Positions 50,487 through 60,095 of a stretch of 64,000 bases of DNA are shown one piece after another (position 1 is the first letter of the stretch; every line of letters starts with the position of its first letter). Both the position numbers and the translations under genes were made by a program. Origin of the DNA: SHZI01 sp964417725 (GTDB lineage: Bacteria > Pseudomonadota > Gammaproteobacteria > Steroidobacterales > GCA-2729495); assembly GCA_964417725.1 (NCBI GenBank), contig CAYQIV010000010.1, positions 1 through 64,000 on the forward strand, read 5' to 3'. The notes beneath the pieces are model-generated. The model searched no databases. It was not told the origin of the DNA and was given only the letters and a program-made list of their open reading frames with translations.

Positions 50487-51233
50487 TCACATCGAGGCCA
50501 GGGCATCGAGGGTGGCGGCCGTCACCAGCCGCCACTGCGTCGGCCCGTCGATGCTCGCCTGCCACTCCTCGACGTAGCGACCGCTGCTGTAGGCACCGAA
50601 CTGCATGTGGTTGCCGCCGGGAATGCCGACCCACGTGCTGTCTGCGGGGAACAGGTGACGCTGGGCCACGAAGGACTGCGGCGGGCTGCCGTCGGGTTTT
50701 GCGCGGTGGATGTTCCACACCGGGATGCCCGCCTCGGCGAGGCTGTTGTTCGACGGCGGGTAGGAATCCCAGAGGATCAGGCCGCTGGCAAAACCGGGGT
50801 GCTCATGGACGAAGCGCGCGGCCATTGCACCGCCCATCGAATGGCCGATCAGCACCCAGCGCTGCACGCCGGGGAAATCGTCGCGGACGGCCAGCGCACG
50901 GTTGCCGGCGAAGATGGCGAAATCGAAGGGCATCGGCACGCCGACGACGAGATAGCCGGCCTCGGCCACCCCGCGCAGCGTGGTGGCGTAGCCGCGCACG
51001 TCGGCATTGGCGCCGGGATAGACGATGACGCCGACGCGCGGGTCACGCCCGCGCGGCTTCATGACCAGCCAGCGGTCCATGCGGATGTCGAGCGTGTCGC
51101 CGGGTTCGAGCGCCGCCAATGCCTCGGGGGCCGGCCGGGCGTTGCGCCAGGCGGTGAAGGCGTACATCGCGGCGACACCGAGCACGGCCAGCGCGACGAG
51201 GGTGACCAGTGTGTATCGGAAGAATTTCTTCAT
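50487..51233 (-). CDS. Membrane-anchored alpha/beta hydrolase
   Basis: A 248-residue protein with an N-terminal membrane anchor (YTLVTLVALAVLGVAAMYAF) and an alpha/beta-hydrolase domain: VGVIVYPGANADVRGYA, nucleophile elbow WVLIGHSMGGAMAARF, acidic residue region LILWDSYPP and a late histidine in GGNHMQFGAY. It resembles the PF12695 group of uncharacterised hydrolases. ATG 51233 is preferred to an upstream in-frame ATG because the membrane anchor then starts with a basic residue run. Convergent with the DnaJ-PilZ gene. Confidence 0.85.
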   Translation of the reverse strand: MKKFFRYTLVTLVALAVLGVAAMYAFTAWRNARPAPEALAALEPGDTLDIRMDRWLVMKPRGRDPRVGVIVYPGANADVRGYATTLRGVAEAGYLVVGVPMPFDFAIFAGNRALAVRDDFPGVQRWVLIGHSMGGAMAARFVHEHPGFASGLILWDSYPPSNNSLAEAGIPVWNIHRAKPDGSPPQSFVAQRHLFPADSTWVGIPGGNHMQFGAYSSGRYVEEWQASIDGPTQWRLVTAATLDALASM

Positions 51234-51435
51234 CGGGGACATCCGCAGCGGAACCGGCAGGCGGCACCTTAGCACCGGGGCCCGTGGCCGTCAGCATCCG
51301 CACCGCGCATCATCACGACGGCACGTACCGCGACCGGCCGGCGGTAGGCGGCGCCGGGGTGCACCGCTACAATGGCGCGCGCCGGCGCCCGTATCCCGCC
51401 TGCCGGCCCTTCGCCATGTCCCGCAGGAGAGCCCC

Positions 51436-52461
51436 GTGGAAGTCGATATCATCCTCGAACCGGACCTCGGTCCCGCACAGATCGTCGAGCTGGCCCAGGC
51501 CGCCGAACGCTACGGCGTTCGCGCCGTGTGGACCTCGAACTACTTCGCCCACTGGGACCCTTTCATCAGCCTGGTGCCGGTGGCCCAGGCCACCCGCCGG
51601 CTGTTGCTCGGCGCGCTCGCCGTCAGCCCTTTCGAGATGCACCCACTGAAGATCGCCAACGGCGTGCTGTCGCTGAACGAGATCTCGGGCGGGCGGGCGA
51701 TGGTTGCGGTCGGCCCCGGTGAGGGCAACCTCGACGCCATGGGCCTGAAAAAGCCGCCCAAGGTGGTGCTGGCCGCCCGCGAGGCGATCGAGATCGTGCG
51801 CGGCGCCGGCCACAAGAGCCTGGCCACGGACGGCTACCGTGGCGAGATCTACAGCGTCAACTACCCGTGCGCCTACGACTGGCTCAAGGCCCCACCGCCA
51901 TTCATCTATGGCACCGCCTATCGCCACCAGATGATGCGCATGGAGGCCCGCGTCGCCGATGGCGTGTTCATCGGCTGCACGCCGCTGGAGATCATCGCCC
52001 CGGCCATCGACAACATCCGCATCGGTGCGGCGAAGCGCGAACCGGGCCGCGCACCGCTGCGCATCAACAGCTTCTGGGCCTGGCACGTCAAGAAGGACCG
52101 CGCCGAGGCCTATCGCGAGTCGCGCCGCGAACTGGCGTGGCGCGCGCGCAAGCTCGACGGCGAGCTGATCCGCCTGTGGCTGTCGGAGGACGAGGTCAAA
52201 CTCGTGACGGACAACTTCGACAAGTTCGTCGCCGCGTGGTTCGACCGCTCGGGGAATGTCCAGGGCGTGCCGGAAGCGCTGTGCAACCGCCTGTGCGAAG
52301 GGTTGACCTCGACCGGCGGCCTCGATGACCTCGACCGCGAGATCGAGCGTTTCCGCCAGTTCGGCGCCGCCGGTCAGACCGAGATCGCGCTCCGCCTGCA
52401 CGACCAACCGATGGAGGCGCTGAAGATCATCGGCGAACGCGTGGTGCCGGCGCTGGCCTGA
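51436..52461 (+). CDS. LLM class (luciferase-like) flavin-dependent oxidoreductase
   Basis: A 341-residue TIM-barrel oxidoreductase, paralogue of the one at 39312-40325. Aligned features: EVDIILEPDLGPAQIVELAQ, ERYGVRAVWTSNYFAHWDPF, GGRAMVAVGPGEGNLDAMG and DQPMEALKIIGERVVPAL. GTG 51436 is the start, with CAGGAGA ending five bases upstream. Acts on an unknown substrate with reduced FMN or F420. Confidence 0.9.
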   Translation: MEVDIILEPDLGPAQIVELAQAAERYGVRAVWTSNYFAHWDPFISLVPVAQATRRLLLGALAVSPFEMHPLKIANGVLSLNEISGGRAMVAVGPGEGNLDAMGLKKPPKVVLAAREAIEIVRGAGHKSLATDGYRGEIYSVNYPCAYDWLKAPPPFIYGTAYRHQMMRMEARVADGVFIGCTPLEIIAPAIDNIRIGAAKREPGRAPLRINSFWAWHVKKDRAEAYRESRRELAWRARKLDGELIRLWLSEDEVKLVTDNFDKFVAAWFDRSGNVQGVPEALCNRLCEGLTSTGGLDDLDREIERFRQFGAAGQTEIALRLHDQPMEALKIIGERVVPALA

Positions 52462-52564
52462 GGGCCTGAGGGCCCGGCCACCCGGATGCGCCCGCCGGCG
52501 TGGGCGCGCCGGCCGCAGGCCCCGCCGGGGCGCACGGCCGACGGGGTCACGGGACCAGCAGCGG

Positions 52565-53611
52565 TCAGTCGTTGACGAGCGCCGCCGCCGGGGCATTCAG
52601 CGCCGCCAGCCGCCGGCTGACCAGCGCACCGACCGTGGCCACGGGATGCGGCAGGGCCGTGAAGCACGGCGGCTTGCGGCGCAACGCCGCCCAGCCTTCC
52701 TGGGCGATCACCTGGCGCAGGTGGTCGAGATTGCGCTGGATGGCCTCGAGGTAGGGGTTGCGGCCATCGTAGAGCACCTCGACGTAGCGATACGCGCGGT
52801 TGTAGCCGACATCGAGCCGCTGACGTGCGGAGGATTCCCAGAACGCGATCGTCTGGCGCAGGAGGTCATGCCCCGAGCCATAGCGGACGGCCGTATCGCC
52901 TTCGCCCTGGGGCGCGATGGCGATGCCGGCGAGGACAAACTCGGCATAGAGCCGGTCACGGCATTTTTCCAGGTAGCAGCGGTCGGCCATCTGCGCGAGC
53001 ATGTCGGCGGTGCCGAGGAGATGGCCGACGAGGCTGTCCTGCGGGTCGTCGAGCTCGAGGTCTTCGGCCGCCCGCTCGTAACCGGTGAAGTGCAGCAGCT
53101 CGGTGGCCAGCGGCACCTTGTCGGCCAGCCCGAGGCGCGGCAGCAGCCCGGCGAGCAGCGATGCGCCACGCGTGATGTGGCAGGGCGTGTATTCGGCACC
53201 GTTGCGCGCCGGCTCGCCGGTACGGCGGATGTAGCCGGCGTCGTGGAACAGCGCGCAGATCAGGCCGAGCGTGACGCGCACCTCGCCGAGGCGGTCGCCC
53301 GGTGCGCTGGCCAGCTCGTGCCCGGTGAGCAGGCGCGCCATCGCCAGCGTGACATCGAGCGAGTGCTGGGTGTCGTGGTAGAGGGTGTCGCAGCCGACGT
53401 AGCCCTGGAGCTGCCCGGTGTAGAGGCGGCGAAAATCGTGGAAGGCCAGCCAGAGGGTGTCGAAGGCGGCGCCCGGGCAGGCGCGCTCGTAAAGCTGCTC
53501 GACGGCAAAGCGCACTGCATCGACGGAACTGACGCGCACCGTGCCGGTGACGTCGTGGTCGCTGTGCCGTTGCGGCGGGGACGGAGGAGCCGCTGGCGAG
53601 CGCGGGTTCAT
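52565..53611 (-). CDS. HD domain-containing phosphohydrolase
   Basis: A 348-residue protein with an HD-type metal site: YHDTQHSLDVTLAMARLL supplies the first His-Asp, and LICALFHDAGYIRRTGE the HD pair. The middle contains HITRGASLLAGLLPRLGL and helical elements similar to cyclic-nucleotide phosphodiesterases. ATG 53611 precedes a Pro-rich unstructured start. Substrate unknown; could act on nucleotides or cyclic dinucleotides. Confidence 0.8.
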   Translation of the reverse strand: MNPRSPAAPPSPPQRHSDHDVTGTVRVSSVDAVRFAVEQLYERACPGAAFDTLWLAFHDFRRLYTGQLQGYVGCDTLYHDTQHSLDVTLAMARLLTGHELASAPGDRLGEVRVTLGLICALFHDAGYIRRTGEPARNGAEYTPCHITRGASLLAGLLPRLGLADKVPLATELLHFTGYERAAEDLELDDPQDSLVGHLLGTADMLAQMADRCYLEKCRDRLYAEFVLAGIAIAPQGEGDTAVRYGSGHDLLRQTIAFWESSARQRLDVGYNRAYRYVEVLYDGRNPYLEAIQRNLDHLRQVIAQEGWAALRRKPPCFTALPHPVATVGALVSRRLAALNAPAAALVND

Positions 53612-53718
53612 GGCCAACCTGCCGGTGCCGGCAATGCCGATGGCCCGAATTCTTGCACGCCCAGCCGGGGCCGGCAATGCGCCTGTCCCGTGCCGACGCG
53701 GGGTTTTTGCTCAGCCGT

Positions 53719-54483
53719 TCACAGCACGGCGACCACGGGCGCGTGGTCGGAGGGCTTGTCGAGACGCCGCGGGGCGGTGTCGATGACCGCCGCCGTACAG
53801 CGCTGCGCGAGGGCCGCCGACAGCAGGATGAGGTCGATGCGCAGGCCGTGGTTGCGGCGGAAGCCGCCGGCCCGGTAGTCCCACCACGAGAAGCTCGCCG
53901 GCGGCTGCTCGAACAGGCGGAAGGCGTCGACCAGGCCGATGTCGAGCAACGCGCGCAGCTGGGCGCGTTCCGGGCCGCTGCACAGCACCTTGTCGCGCCA
54001 TTGCGCCGGATCGTGGACGTCGCGGTCCTCCGGGGCAACATTGAAATCGCCGACGATGGCCAGTCCGGGGTGGCGCATCAGCTCGTCGCGCGCATAGGCG
54101 ATGAAGGCATCGAACCAGTCGAGCTTGTAGCGGTACTTGTCCGAACCGACGCTCTGGCCGTTGGGCACGTAGATGTCGATGACGCGCACGTCGCCCCAGC
54201 TCGCAGCGATCACCCGCCGCTGCGGGTCATCGAAACCGGGGATGTCCCGGCACACATCGGTGGCCGGCTCGCGCGACAGCAGCGCCACGCCGTTGTAGCC
54301 CTTCTGGCCGTTGAAGACGCAGTGATAGCCGGTGGCCGCGATGGCCTCGTGCGGAAAGCCCGCGGCGTCGGCCTTGATCTCCTGCAGGGCCAGCACGTCG
54401 GGTGCGTTCTCGCCCAGCCAGTCGCCGACGTGCGCCAGCCGCTGGCGGATCGAGTTGACGTTCCAGGTGGCGAGCCGCATCAC
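53719..54483 (-). CDS. xthA: Exodeoxyribonuclease III
   Basis: A 254-residue AP endonuclease/3'-exonuclease of base-excision repair. Motifs in order: LATWNVNSIRQRL, LALQEIKAD (Mg2+-binding Glu), IDIYVPNGQSVGSDKYRYKL, LAIVGDFNVAPEDRDVHDP (catalytic Asp/Asn), SWWDYRAGGFRRNHGLRIDL and KPSDHAPVVAVL (catalytic His). Full length. Start is ATGATG at 54483. Confidence 0.96.
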   Translation of the reverse strand: MMRLATWNVNSIRQRLAHVGDWLGENAPDVLALQEIKADAAGFPHEAIAATGYHCVFNGQKGYNGVALLSREPATDVCRDIPGFDDPQRRVIAASWGDVRVIDIYVPNGQSVGSDKYRYKLDWFDAFIAYARDELMRHPGLAIVGDFNVAPEDRDVHDPAQWRDKVLCSGPERAQLRALLDIGLVDAFRLFEQPPASFSWWDYRAGGFRRNHGLRIDLILLSAALAQRCTAAVIDTAPRRLDKPSDHAPVVAVL

Positions 54484-54513
54484 GGGCGGCCGGTAACCGA
54501 AGCCGGCATCCCG

Positions 54514-56625
54514 TCAGCGACCGCCCGCCGCACCGACGCGTGCCGGCATCACCCCTTCGGGCGCCATGCCGGGGGCGACATCGTCCGGCGAAACGCCGAT
54601 GCCCGCCTGGCGCAGCAGTGCATCGACCTGTGCCGGTCGGCCGCGGAAGGCGACATAGGCCTCGCCGATGTCGCGCGAGCCGCCGATGGCGAGGATCTCG
54701 CCGAGGAACCGCTCGGCCAGCGCGGTATCGAACAGGCCACCCTCCTCGAAGGCGGCGAAGGCATCCGCGGCCAGCACCTCGGCCCACTTGTAGCTGTAGT
54801 AACCCGCAGCGTAGCCGCCGGCAAAGATGTGCGAGAAGCTGTGGGCAAAGCGGTTCCAGTCCTGATAAATGACGACCGACACCGCATCGCGGACCTCTTT
54901 GAGGATTTCGCCGACGCGCCCGCCGCGCGCCGGGTCGTACCCGGCGTGCAGGCGCAGGTCGAACAGCGCGTACTCGACCTGCCGCATCATGTGCAGCGCT
55001 GAGTGGAAATTGCGTGACTCGCGCAGGCGACGCACCATGTCCGCCGGCAGCGGCTCGCCCGTCTGCCAGTGCGAGGACACCATGGCCAGCACGGCCGGCT
55101 CCCAGGCGAAGGACTCCATGAACTGGCTGGGCAGTTCGACGGCATCCCACGGCACGCCGTTGATGCCGGCGATACTCGGGTAGTCGATGCGCGTCAGCAG
55201 GTGATGCAGCACGTGGCCCATTTCGTGGAACAGGGTCACGACGTCGTCGTGGGTCAGCAGGCACGGCGTGTCGCCGACCGGCAGGGCGTAGTTGCACACC
55301 AGATGGGCCACGGGGCGCTGCAGGGTGTTGTCGTCGCGCATGCGGTTGAGGGCCTGGTCCATCCAGGCGCCGCTGCGCTTGTTCTGGCGGGCGAAGAAAT
55401 CCATGTAACAGCCACCGACCGCCGTGCCCTCGCGATCGACCACGCGGTAATGGCGCACGTGCCGCTCCCAGGCCGGCAAATCATCGCGGACGAAGCGCAC
55501 GCCATAGAGGCGCCCGACGATATCGAACAGCCCGCCGAGCACGTGTTCGAGGGGGAAGTACGGCCGCAGCGCTTCGTCGGAAATGGCATGACGGTGATGG
55601 CGGAGCTTTTCAGCGTAGTAGGCGAGGTCCCACGGGTCGAGCGCGTGGCCGGCAAATGCCTCCAGTTCCTCGAGTTCGCGGCGCGCCGCCGGCAGGGCGT
55701 GTTGCGTGAGCTGATCGAGGAAGGCGCGCACCTCGTCGACCGAACGCGCCATGCGCGTGGCCAGCGCGTAGTCGGCGTAGGTGTCGAAACCGACGAGCCC
55801 GGCCGCTTCGTGGCGCAGCTTGAGGATGTGCTCCATGACCTCGCTGTTGTCGGTCTGCGGCGCATAGCGGTCCTTGTCGGAGGCGCGCGTCACCCAGCCG
55901 CGGTACACGCGGTAACGCAGGTCCGAATCGTCGGCGTAGGTCGTGATCGCCTGAAAGACCGGCTGCGTCAGGTCGAAGAGCCAGCCATCCTGGTTCTTCG
56001 CCCGGGCCTTCTGCGCCGCCGCCTCGAGGACCATCGACGGCAGGCCGCCGATGCGGCGCTCGTCGGTGATGTGCATGGACCAGGCGGCGGCCGAGTCGAT
56101 GAGGTGCTGCTCGAAGGCAGCCTCGGCGCGGGCCATCTCTTCCATGATGGTCTGGAAACGCGCCTTGCGCGAGTCGTCGAGGTGCACCCCGGCAAGACGG
56201 AAGTCGCGCACGGCGAGCTCCAGCAGGCGGGCCGCGCCGCTGTCGTCGCGCGGCGTGCGCGCCACCAGCCGCTCGTAGAGTTCGAACAACCGGCGATTGT
56301 GGCCGAGCTCGGTCGCGTAACGTGAGACGGCCGGCAGGGCGGCGTTGTAGGCCTCGCGCAGCGGCGGTGTGTTGAGCACCGAATGCAGGTGGTTGACCGG
56401 CGCCCAGACGCGGTGCAGGCGCTCGGCGAGGGCCTCGATGCGCGGCACGATGCGGTCGAAGGCCTCGGCACCGGGGGTCACGGCGGCGAGGAGCGCGGCG
56501 AGGTCGGCACGGTTGCGGGCCAGCGTCTCGTCGACGGCCGGGGCGATATGCTCCGGCTGGATGGCGGTGAAATCGGGCAGGCCGGGCGGGGCCAGCAGGG
56601 GGTTCGATTCCATTCGGGTGTCCAT
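54514..56625 (-). CDS. prlC: Oligopeptidase A (M3 family)
   Basis: A 703-residue cytosolic zinc metallopeptidase that degrades signal peptides and other oligopeptides. The zinc motif is TLFHEMGHVLHHLL (HExxH), with downstream glutamate in FMESFAWEP. The N-terminus NPLLAPPGLPDFTAIQPEHI matches OpdA/PrlC. ATG 56625 chosen; TTG 56631 and ATG 56613 are alternatives. Lies 30 bases upstream of xthA on the same strand. Confidence 0.96.
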   Translation of the reverse strand: MDTRMESNPLLAPPGLPDFTAIQPEHIAPAVDETLARNRADLAALLAAVTPGAEAFDRIVPRIEALAERLHRVWAPVNHLHSVLNTPPLREAYNAALPAVSRYATELGHNRRLFELYERLVARTPRDDSGAARLLELAVRDFRLAGVHLDDSRKARFQTIMEEMARAEAAFEQHLIDSAAAWSMHITDERRIGGLPSMVLEAAAQKARAKNQDGWLFDLTQPVFQAITTYADDSDLRYRVYRGWVTRASDKDRYAPQTDNSEVMEHILKLRHEAAGLVGFDTYADYALATRMARSVDEVRAFLDQLTQHALPAARRELEELEAFAGHALDPWDLAYYAEKLRHHRHAISDEALRPYFPLEHVLGGLFDIVGRLYGVRFVRDDLPAWERHVRHYRVVDREGTAVGGCYMDFFARQNKRSGAWMDQALNRMRDDNTLQRPVAHLVCNYALPVGDTPCLLTHDDVVTLFHEMGHVLHHLLTRIDYPSIAGINGVPWDAVELPSQFMESFAWEPAVLAMVSSHWQTGEPLPADMVRRLRESRNFHSALHMMRQVEYALFDLRLHAGYDPARGGRVGEILKEVRDAVSVVIYQDWNRFAHSFSHIFAGGYAAGYYSYKWAEVLAADAFAAFEEGGLFDTALAERFLGEILAIGGSRDIGEAYVAFRGRPAQVDALLRQAGIGVSPDDVAPGMAPEGVMPARVGAAGGR

Positions 56626-56738
56626 TGGCAAGGCCCATCGATTCGGTCTGGATTGGGCCTCATGCTACCGGAAAAGGGCCGGGATGGGCCCGCCGGGGCC
56701 TTGCTACACTGCGCGCCCGACCCGCCCGGAGCCCGGAA

Positions 56739-58085
56739 ATGCGCGAAGAATTCGACCTGATCGTCCTCGGTGGCGGCAGCGGCGGGCTGGCCGCAGCACA
56801 GCGGGCGGCGGCTCACGGGGCGCGGGTGGCGGTGGTCGAGGGCGGCCGTCTCGGCGGCACCTGCGTCAACGTCGGCTGCGTGCCCAAGAAGGTGATGTGG
56901 CATGCCGCGGAAATCGCCGCGACCCTGCACGATGCCGCCGACTACGGCTTCGACGTGCGCATCGAAGGCCACGACTGGGCCGGCCTCAAGGCGCGACGCG
57001 ACGCCTACATCGCGCGGCTCAACGGCATCTACGCCGGCAACCTGGCCGGCAAGGGCATCGTCCATGTCGCGGGCTGGGGGCGCTTCGCCGGGCCGCACGA
57101 CATCACCGCCGGCGACCGGCACCTGTCGGCCGGACAGATCATCATCGCCACCGGCTGCCGGCCCTCGCGGCCCGACATCCCCGGGGCGGTGCACGGCATC
57201 GACTCGGACGGTTTTTTCGCCCTCGAGGCCCTGCCGCGCCGGGTCGGCGTGGTCGGCAGCGGCTACATCGCCGTCGAGCTGGCCGGCGTGCTGCGTGCCC
57301 TCGGTGCCGAGGTCAGCCTGGTGGTGCGCACCGGACACCTCCTGCGGCGCTTCGACGACATGCTGCGCGAGGCGCTCGCCGAGGCCATGGAAGCGGACGG
57401 CATCACGCTGGTGCGTGAGGCCGTGCCGGTGGCGGCCGGGCGCGATGGCACGGGCCACTGGCTGGCAACCGCCGACGGCCGGCGCATCGGCCCCTACGAC
57501 ACGCTGCTGTGGGCCACCGGCCGCGAGCCGCTGACCGGCGACCTCGGCCTGGACAAGGCCGGGGTGCACTGCGATGCGGGCGGCTACATCCCCACCGACG
57601 CCTTGCAGACGACCAACATCGCGCACATCAGCGCCATCGGCGATGTCACCGGCCGGGCCGCCCTGACGCCCGTCGCCATCGCGGCCGGACGACGGCTCGC
57701 CGACCGCCTGTGGGGCGGCATGCCCGGCCGGCATCTCGACTACACCGGTATCCCGACGGTGGTCTTCAGCCACCCGCCGATCGGCACCTGCGGCCTCAGC
57801 GAGGCAGAGGCCCGTGCCGCCCATGGCGACGCGGTCAGGGTCTACCACAGCGCATTCGTCAGCCTCTATCACGGCGTCCGCCAGCAGAAGCCGAAAACGC
57901 GCATGAAGCTGGTCACGCTGGGGGCAGAAGAGAAGGTCATCGGCTGCCACCTCATCGGTGCAGGCGCCGACGAGATCCTCCAGGGCTTTGCCGTGGCGAT
58001 GCGCATGGGCGCCACCAAGCGCGACCTCGACGACACCATCGCCATCCACCCCACCGCGGCCGAGGAACTGGTCACGATGCGGTGA
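56739..58085 (+). CDS. gor: Glutathione-disulfide reductase
   Basis: A 448-residue FAD/NADPH enzyme. FAD motif LIVLGGGSGGLAAAQRAA, redox-active disulfide GGTCVNVGCVPKKVMW, NADPH motif VGVVGSGYIAVELAGVL followed by arginines (VVRTGHLLRRFD), second FAD site ISAIGDVTG and the C-terminal catalytic AIHPTAAEELVTMR. The Gly-Thr-Cys spacing and HPTAAEE end are those of glutathione reductase rather than lipoamide dehydrogenase. Divergent from prlC. Confidence 0.95.
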   Translation: MREEFDLIVLGGGSGGLAAAQRAAAHGARVAVVEGGRLGGTCVNVGCVPKKVMWHAAEIAATLHDAADYGFDVRIEGHDWAGLKARRDAYIARLNGIYAGNLAGKGIVHVAGWGRFAGPHDITAGDRHLSAGQIIIATGCRPSRPDIPGAVHGIDSDGFFALEALPRRVGVVGSGYIAVELAGVLRALGAEVSLVVRTGHLLRRFDDMLREALAEAMEADGITLVREAVPVAAGRDGTGHWLATADGRRIGPYDTLLWATGREPLTGDLGLDKAGVHCDAGGYIPTDALQTTNIAHISAIGDVTGRAALTPVAIAAGRRLADRLWGGMPGRHLDYTGIPTVVFSHPPIGTCGLSEAEARAAHGDAVRVYHSAFVSLYHGVRQQKPKTRMKLVTLGAEEKVIGCHLIGAGADEILQGFAVAMRMGATKRDLDDTIAIHPTAAEELVTMR

Positions 58086-58147
58086 CGGCGTGGCGCCGGG
58101 CGGTCAGCCGACGGCAAAGGGCGGCGGGTGCCCCGCAGGCCGCAGGC

Positions 58148-59008
58148 TCACGCCTGGCCGAGCCGCATGCGCATCGTGTCGGTGGCGCCGGGGCTGCCCG
58201 GCAGCCGGGCGATGACCGGCCGTGTGTCCGGCTGCACGCCGCGCCAGAGATAGAACGACTCGGCGGCCTGCTCGACGAGCATGCCCCAGCCCTGGGCGAC
58301 GCGCCCCGCGCCGTGCCCTGCGGCCCAGCCCATGAAGGGTGTGTCGTGCATGGCATAGGAAAGGTCGTAGCACAGCGTTTCCGGCCCGGCGATCGAACCG
58401 GGGAACGGCGGCACCTCGCCGTGCAGGCCGGCCGAGGTGGCGTTGATGACCAGGTCGAAACGCTGCCCGCCGAGTTCATCGAAACAGCAGGCCTTGATGC
58501 GACCGAGGGGGCGGAACGCGTCGGCGATGTCGCGGGCCCGTTCCAGCGTGCGGTTGGCGATGAGGATGCTGGCCGGTTGGGCCTCGAAAAGCGCCGGTAC
58601 GATGCCGCGTGCTGCGCCGCCGGCACCGAGGATCAAAATGCGCGCACCCGCGAGCCGCACGCCGAGGTTGCGCTGCAGGTCGGTGACCAGCCCGGCACCG
58701 TCGGTGTTGTCGCCGTGCAGGCGCCCGTCGGGCTGTCGCACCAGGGTGTTGACCGCCCCCGCCACGCGCGCGCGCGGCGCCAGCGTGGCACACAACCCGG
58801 CCACCGCCGCCTTGTGCGGCAAGGTGACGTTGAGCCCGCGCACGCCTTCGGCGAGCAGTTCATGGACGCGACCGTGGAGGGCTTCGGGCGCGATCTCCCA
58901 CGCCTGGTAGCGCATGTCCTGCCCGGTCTGCTCGGCGAACAGCCGGTGGATGACCGGCGACTTGCTGTGCGAGATGGGGTAGCCAATGACCCCGTAAAGA
59001 TCCGTCAT
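58148..59008 (-). CDS. aroE: Shikimate dehydrogenase
   Basis: A 286-residue NADPH enzyme reducing 3-dehydroshikimate to shikimate. Substrate site SHSKSPVIHRLF and NVTLPHKAAVAG (catalytic Lys), NADP motif ILILGAGGAARGIVPALF then ANRTLERA, and NATSAGLHGEVPPFP. ATG 59008 gives MTDLYGVIGYPISHS as in AroE proteins and has a G-rich Shine-Dalgarno at proper distance; ATG 59014 is the alternative. Confidence 0.96.
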   Translation of the reverse strand: MTDLYGVIGYPISHSKSPVIHRLFAEQTGQDMRYQAWEIAPEALHGRVHELLAEGVRGLNVTLPHKAAVAGLCATLAPRARVAGAVNTLVRQPDGRLHGDNTDGAGLVTDLQRNLGVRLAGARILILGAGGAARGIVPALFEAQPASILIANRTLERARDIADAFRPLGRIKACCFDELGGQRFDLVINATSAGLHGEVPPFPGSIAGPETLCYDLSYAMHDTPFMGWAAGHGAGRVAQGWGMLVEQAAESFYLWRGVQPDTRPVIARLPGSPGATDTMRMRLGQA

Positions 59009-59090
59009 CGTCATGGCCCCCCGCGGTATGACAGCCGGCGGGGCTATTCTTTCCGGATTGTCGGCGCCTGTCGAGCGGCGCGCCGGGGGC

Positions 59091-59945
59091 TCAGGCAGCG
59101 AGCGCGACCTGGATCGCGGCGATGTCGTCCTGGCTGGCCTCGATCAGCTCGCTGAAACTGCCCTTGCCGAGGTTCACGGCGGCGAGCAGCGCGTCGGCAT
59201 CGGGGTGCGCATCGCGCAGCGCCGGCTCGGCGCCCAGGCGATGGTGGAGCTTGGCGGCTGCCAGCAGCCGGGTCAGCGGCTCGAAGCCCCTGATGTCCTG
59301 GTCGAGCAGCGCATCCTGGTTTTCCACCGCGTCGCAGATGCGGCCCGGCAGGCCCCACGCCTCGAGGATGGCGCGGCCGATGATCGGCTGCCACGAGCCG
59401 AGCATTTCCTGGTAGGACGGGTCCTCGCGCAGCGCCGGCTCGGCCTTGTGCGCGTGCATGATGATGTACAGCCGGCCGATGGAGTGCAGCAGGCCGACCA
59501 TCATCGCCTCGTCCGACTGTCGTCCGAAGCTCTGCCGGGCCACGCCGTAGCACACGGCGGCGACCTCGTTGCTGGTCCGCCAGACCGCCTCGAGCTCCGG
59601 GCGGATCTCGCCCAGCGTCTCGTCACGCGACAGCTGGCGCAGGGCGAAGGCGGTCGCCACCGTGCGCACGAGGTTGAAGCCGAGCCGGCTCACCGCATTG
59701 TTGAGGCTCGCCACCGGCGTGCCGGACGGGTTGAGCGCCGCCGAATTGGCCATCTGCATGAGCCGCGCGCTGAGTACCGGCTCGGAACCGATGAGGTTCA
59801 CCACGTCCTTGAGCGCGGTCTGCTCGTCGAGCAGGGCCATCTGCAGGCGGCGCACGACATCCGGGAAGGCGGGCAACTCGAGTTCGGGCCCGAGTTTGGC
59901 CGCCAGCGTGCGCACGAAATCGAAAGCCCGGCTGTTTCCGCTCAT
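59091..59945 (-). CDS. HDOD domain-containing protein
   Basis: A 284-residue all-helical HDOD protein: ELPAFPDVVRRLQMALLDEQ, LIGSEPVLSARLMQMANSAA, SLNNAVSRLGFNLVRTVATA and LLHSIGRLYIIMHAH, where canonical HD phosphohydrolase residues are largely lost (HSIG instead of HDIG). HDOD proteins are signalling or output modules, often tied to c-di-GMP networks and motility. ATG 59945; the open frame extends further upstream without family similarity. Confidence 0.9.
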   Translation of the reverse strand: MSGNSRAFDFVRTLAAKLGPELELPAFPDVVRRLQMALLDEQTALKDVVNLIGSEPVLSARLMQMANSAALNPSGTPVASLNNAVSRLGFNLVRTVATAFALRQLSRDETLGEIRPELEAVWRTSNEVAAVCYGVARQSFGRQSDEAMMVGLLHSIGRLYIIMHAHKAEPALREDPSYQEMLGSWQPIIGRAILEAWGLPGRICDAVENQDALLDQDIRGFEPLTRLLAAAKLHHRLGAEPALRDAHPDADALLAAVNLGKGSFSELIEASQDDIAAIQVALAA

Positions 59946-60095
59946 GTACGACGCCCGTGTCCATGCCCCAGAGGCCGCCAGTATGAAAGGCGTTCCCGTG
60001 CCGCGGCATGACGGACTTCGCGTTTCCGCACCTCCGTGCACGGGCCGTCGCCGGTCTATACTCGCGAGCACCCGTCCCCCGCCCTGTGAGGCCCC

